This document shows positions 13,399-14,488 of a stretch of 14,488 bases of DNA, one piece after another. The translations under genes were made by a program, and so were the position numbers. Within the stretch, counting starts at the first letter, position 1. The number at the start of each line of letters is the position of its first letter. The notes under the pieces were generated by a model, which ran no database searches, was not told where the DNA came from, and saw only the letters and a list, made by a program, of their open reading frames with translations. Source of the DNA: JAVBPB01 sp031549965 (GTDB taxonomy: Bacteria > Bacillota > Clostridia > Lachnospirales > Lachnospiraceae); assembly GCA_031549965.1 (NCBI GenBank), contig JAVBPB010000137.1, positions 1 through 14,488 of the forward strand, read 5' to 3'.

Positions 13399-13468
13399 TA
13401 TGATAATTAACTTGCTATTTGTTGCTTTTAGAGTGATGTATATATGCTGACAAAGGAGATGATTTATA

Positions 13469-14488
13469 ATGGAAAATAAACAAGTAAAAATTATTCAACC
13501 TCGCAGAAAAATCGATTATAACGAAAATGGCGAGCAAATTTTTAAATTAAAAAGAGTTTGTGCCTACTGTCGTGTTTCTACTGATAATGATGAACAGAAA
13601 ACCTCAATTGAAAATCAAGTGGATGAATATACAAAAAGAATAAAGAATAACCCAGAATGGGAATTTGCTGGTGTATTCATTGACGAAGGAATTAGTGGAA
13701 CAAACACAAGAAAACGTGATCAATTTAATGCAATGATTAGACAAGCACGCAATAAAAATTTTGATTTGATACTTGCAAAATCTGTAGCTCGTTTTGCAAG
13801 AAATACAGTAGATTGCTTAAATTATGTTAGAGAGCTTAGACTTATTGGAGTTGAGATATTCTTTGAAAAAGAAGGCATTTATTCTTCAGATCCAAAAGTA
13901 GACTTCTTACTTACAATTATGTCTTCTATTGCACAAGAGGAAGCTCGAAATACAAGCGAAAATGTTAAATGGACATTCCAAAAAAAATTTAAAGAAGGCG
14001 TACCAATGCTTAATCATAGTAGATTTCTTGGTTATACAAAAGATAAGCGTGCAACACAACTAAAAATAGTTGAGAGCGAAGCCAAAATTGTAAAAGAACT
14101 ATTTGCTCTATATGCTGGTGGCATTGGACCTGCAGAGATAATTAGAATATTTGAAAGTAAAGGCTATAAAACTGGTGCTGGTTCAACAAAATGGAGAAAC
14201 ACAACAATCCTAAGTATGTTAAGAAATGAAAAATATTGTGGCAACCTTCTTCTTCAAAAAACCATCACCCAAGATTACTTAACCCATAAAAGAGTTAAAA
14301 ATAAGGATTTAGCTCCAATGTATCATATTGAAAATAGTCATGAAGCAATTATTGATAAAGAGACCTTTGAAACAGTACAGCAAATAATGCGAGACCGTGC
14401 CAAAGTTAAAATCGGTGATGATAAAAATTTAAGCAAGTATACTCGTCGTTACCCATTTAGTGGTTTCGTTATTTGCAATAATTGTGGA
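13469..14488 (+). CDS. Large serine recombinase (partial, cut by window end)
   Basis: The first 340 codons of a large serine recombinase; the frame is open to the last base. The resolvase domain starts at about residue 28 with VCAYCRVSTDNDEQ, where S37 is the nucleophile and R35 is conserved. FIDEGISGTNTRKRDQF, LAKSVARFARNTVD and the helix E leading to KWTFQKKFKEG follow. The Recombinase domain (about 200-320) contains GYKTGAGSTKWRNTTILSML and NEKYCGNLLL, and a zinc ribbon begins at the end (ICNNCG). The ATG at 13469 has AAAGGAGATGA at good spacing. Such enzymes integrate and excise ICEs, prophages and SCC-like elements without needing tRNA sites. It is unrelated to the tyrosine integrase, so it may belong to a second, adjacent or enclosing element. 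Confidence 0.93.
   Translation, partial: MENKQVKIIQPRRKIDYNENGEQIFKLKRVCAYCRVSTDNDEQKTSIENQVDEYTKRIKNNPEWEFAGVFIDEGISGTNTRKRDQFNAMIRQARNKNFDLILAKSVARFARNTVDCLNYVRELRLIGVEIFFEKEGIYSSDPKVDFLLTIMSSIAQEEARNTSENVKWTFQKKFKEGVPMLNHSRFLGYTKDKRATQLKIVESEAKIVKELFALYAGGIGPAEIIRIFESKGYKTGAGSTKWRNTTILSMLRNEKYCGNLLLQKTITQDYLTHKRVKNKDLAPMYHIENSHEAIIDKETFETVQQIMRDRAKVKIGDDKNLSKYTRRYPFSGFVICNNCG

Noticed and set aside
1..14488. tRNA, rRNA or a tRNA-type att site
   Set aside because: No cloverleaf or rRNA-like sequence was seen on either strand by eye; a covariance search would settle it.

Overview
The window is AT-rich DNA (roughly 30% GC by eye) with Shine-Dalgarno sites of the AGGAGG type, consensus-like sigma-A promoters, and TAA, TAG and TGA all used as stops, with TGG for Trp. 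That fits a low-GC Bacillota or Erysipelotrichia-type bacterium using the standard bacterial code, not a TGA=Trp mycoplasma. Gene content is accessory: phage-type control and replication genes, restriction and methylation genes, and two unrelated site-specific recombinases. No housekeeping gene or tRNA is visible.

Layout. (1) 1-1962: an HNH nuclease gene with its own promoter, bracketed by two copies of a 96-bp repeat (R1, R2). (2) 1963-6425: an XRE regulator, then what looks like a type IIS restriction-modification operon. That operon reads, in transcription order, a small XRE controller, two paralogous C5-cytosine methyltransferases, and an endonuclease with a FokI-like PD-(D/E)XK end. (3) 6426-8854: phage-type genes, namely an orphan Dcm-type methyltransferase, a sigma/ArpU-like protein and a Lin1244/Lin1753 (DUF4373)-type replication protein. 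(4) 8897-9005: the third 96-bp repeat (R3). (5) 9022-11253: an excisionase-like HTH, a BRO/KilA-type antirepressor, a tyrosine integrase and a Cro-like XRE, all leftward. (6) 11254-11560: a divergent switch region with a near-perfect rightward promoter and repeated AACAAAT half-sites. (7) 11561-13101: a rightward three-gene operon of a CI-like repressor, a HEPN-like protein (RxxxxH) and an unrecognised protein with an EHMIP motif. (8) 13102-14488: a promoter-hairpin-terminator leader with tiny ORFs, then a large serine recombinase cut off by the window end.

Interpretation. Regions 3 to 7 look like the control and replication arm of a temperate phage, phage-plasmid or phage-derived island. The R-M operon, the HNH cassette and the HEPN/EHMIP pair would be its defence cargo. 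The HEPN pair sits where lysogeny-expressed exclusion genes usually sit. The clearest unexplained structure is the family of three co-oriented, gap-free 96-bp repeats. Each is built from six 11-bp phased units and lies 20-24 nt after a stop codon. They could be recombination or excisionase-binding sites that delimit cassettes, or dispersed partition/replication sites. All functional assignments are from reading the sequence; no database search was possible.
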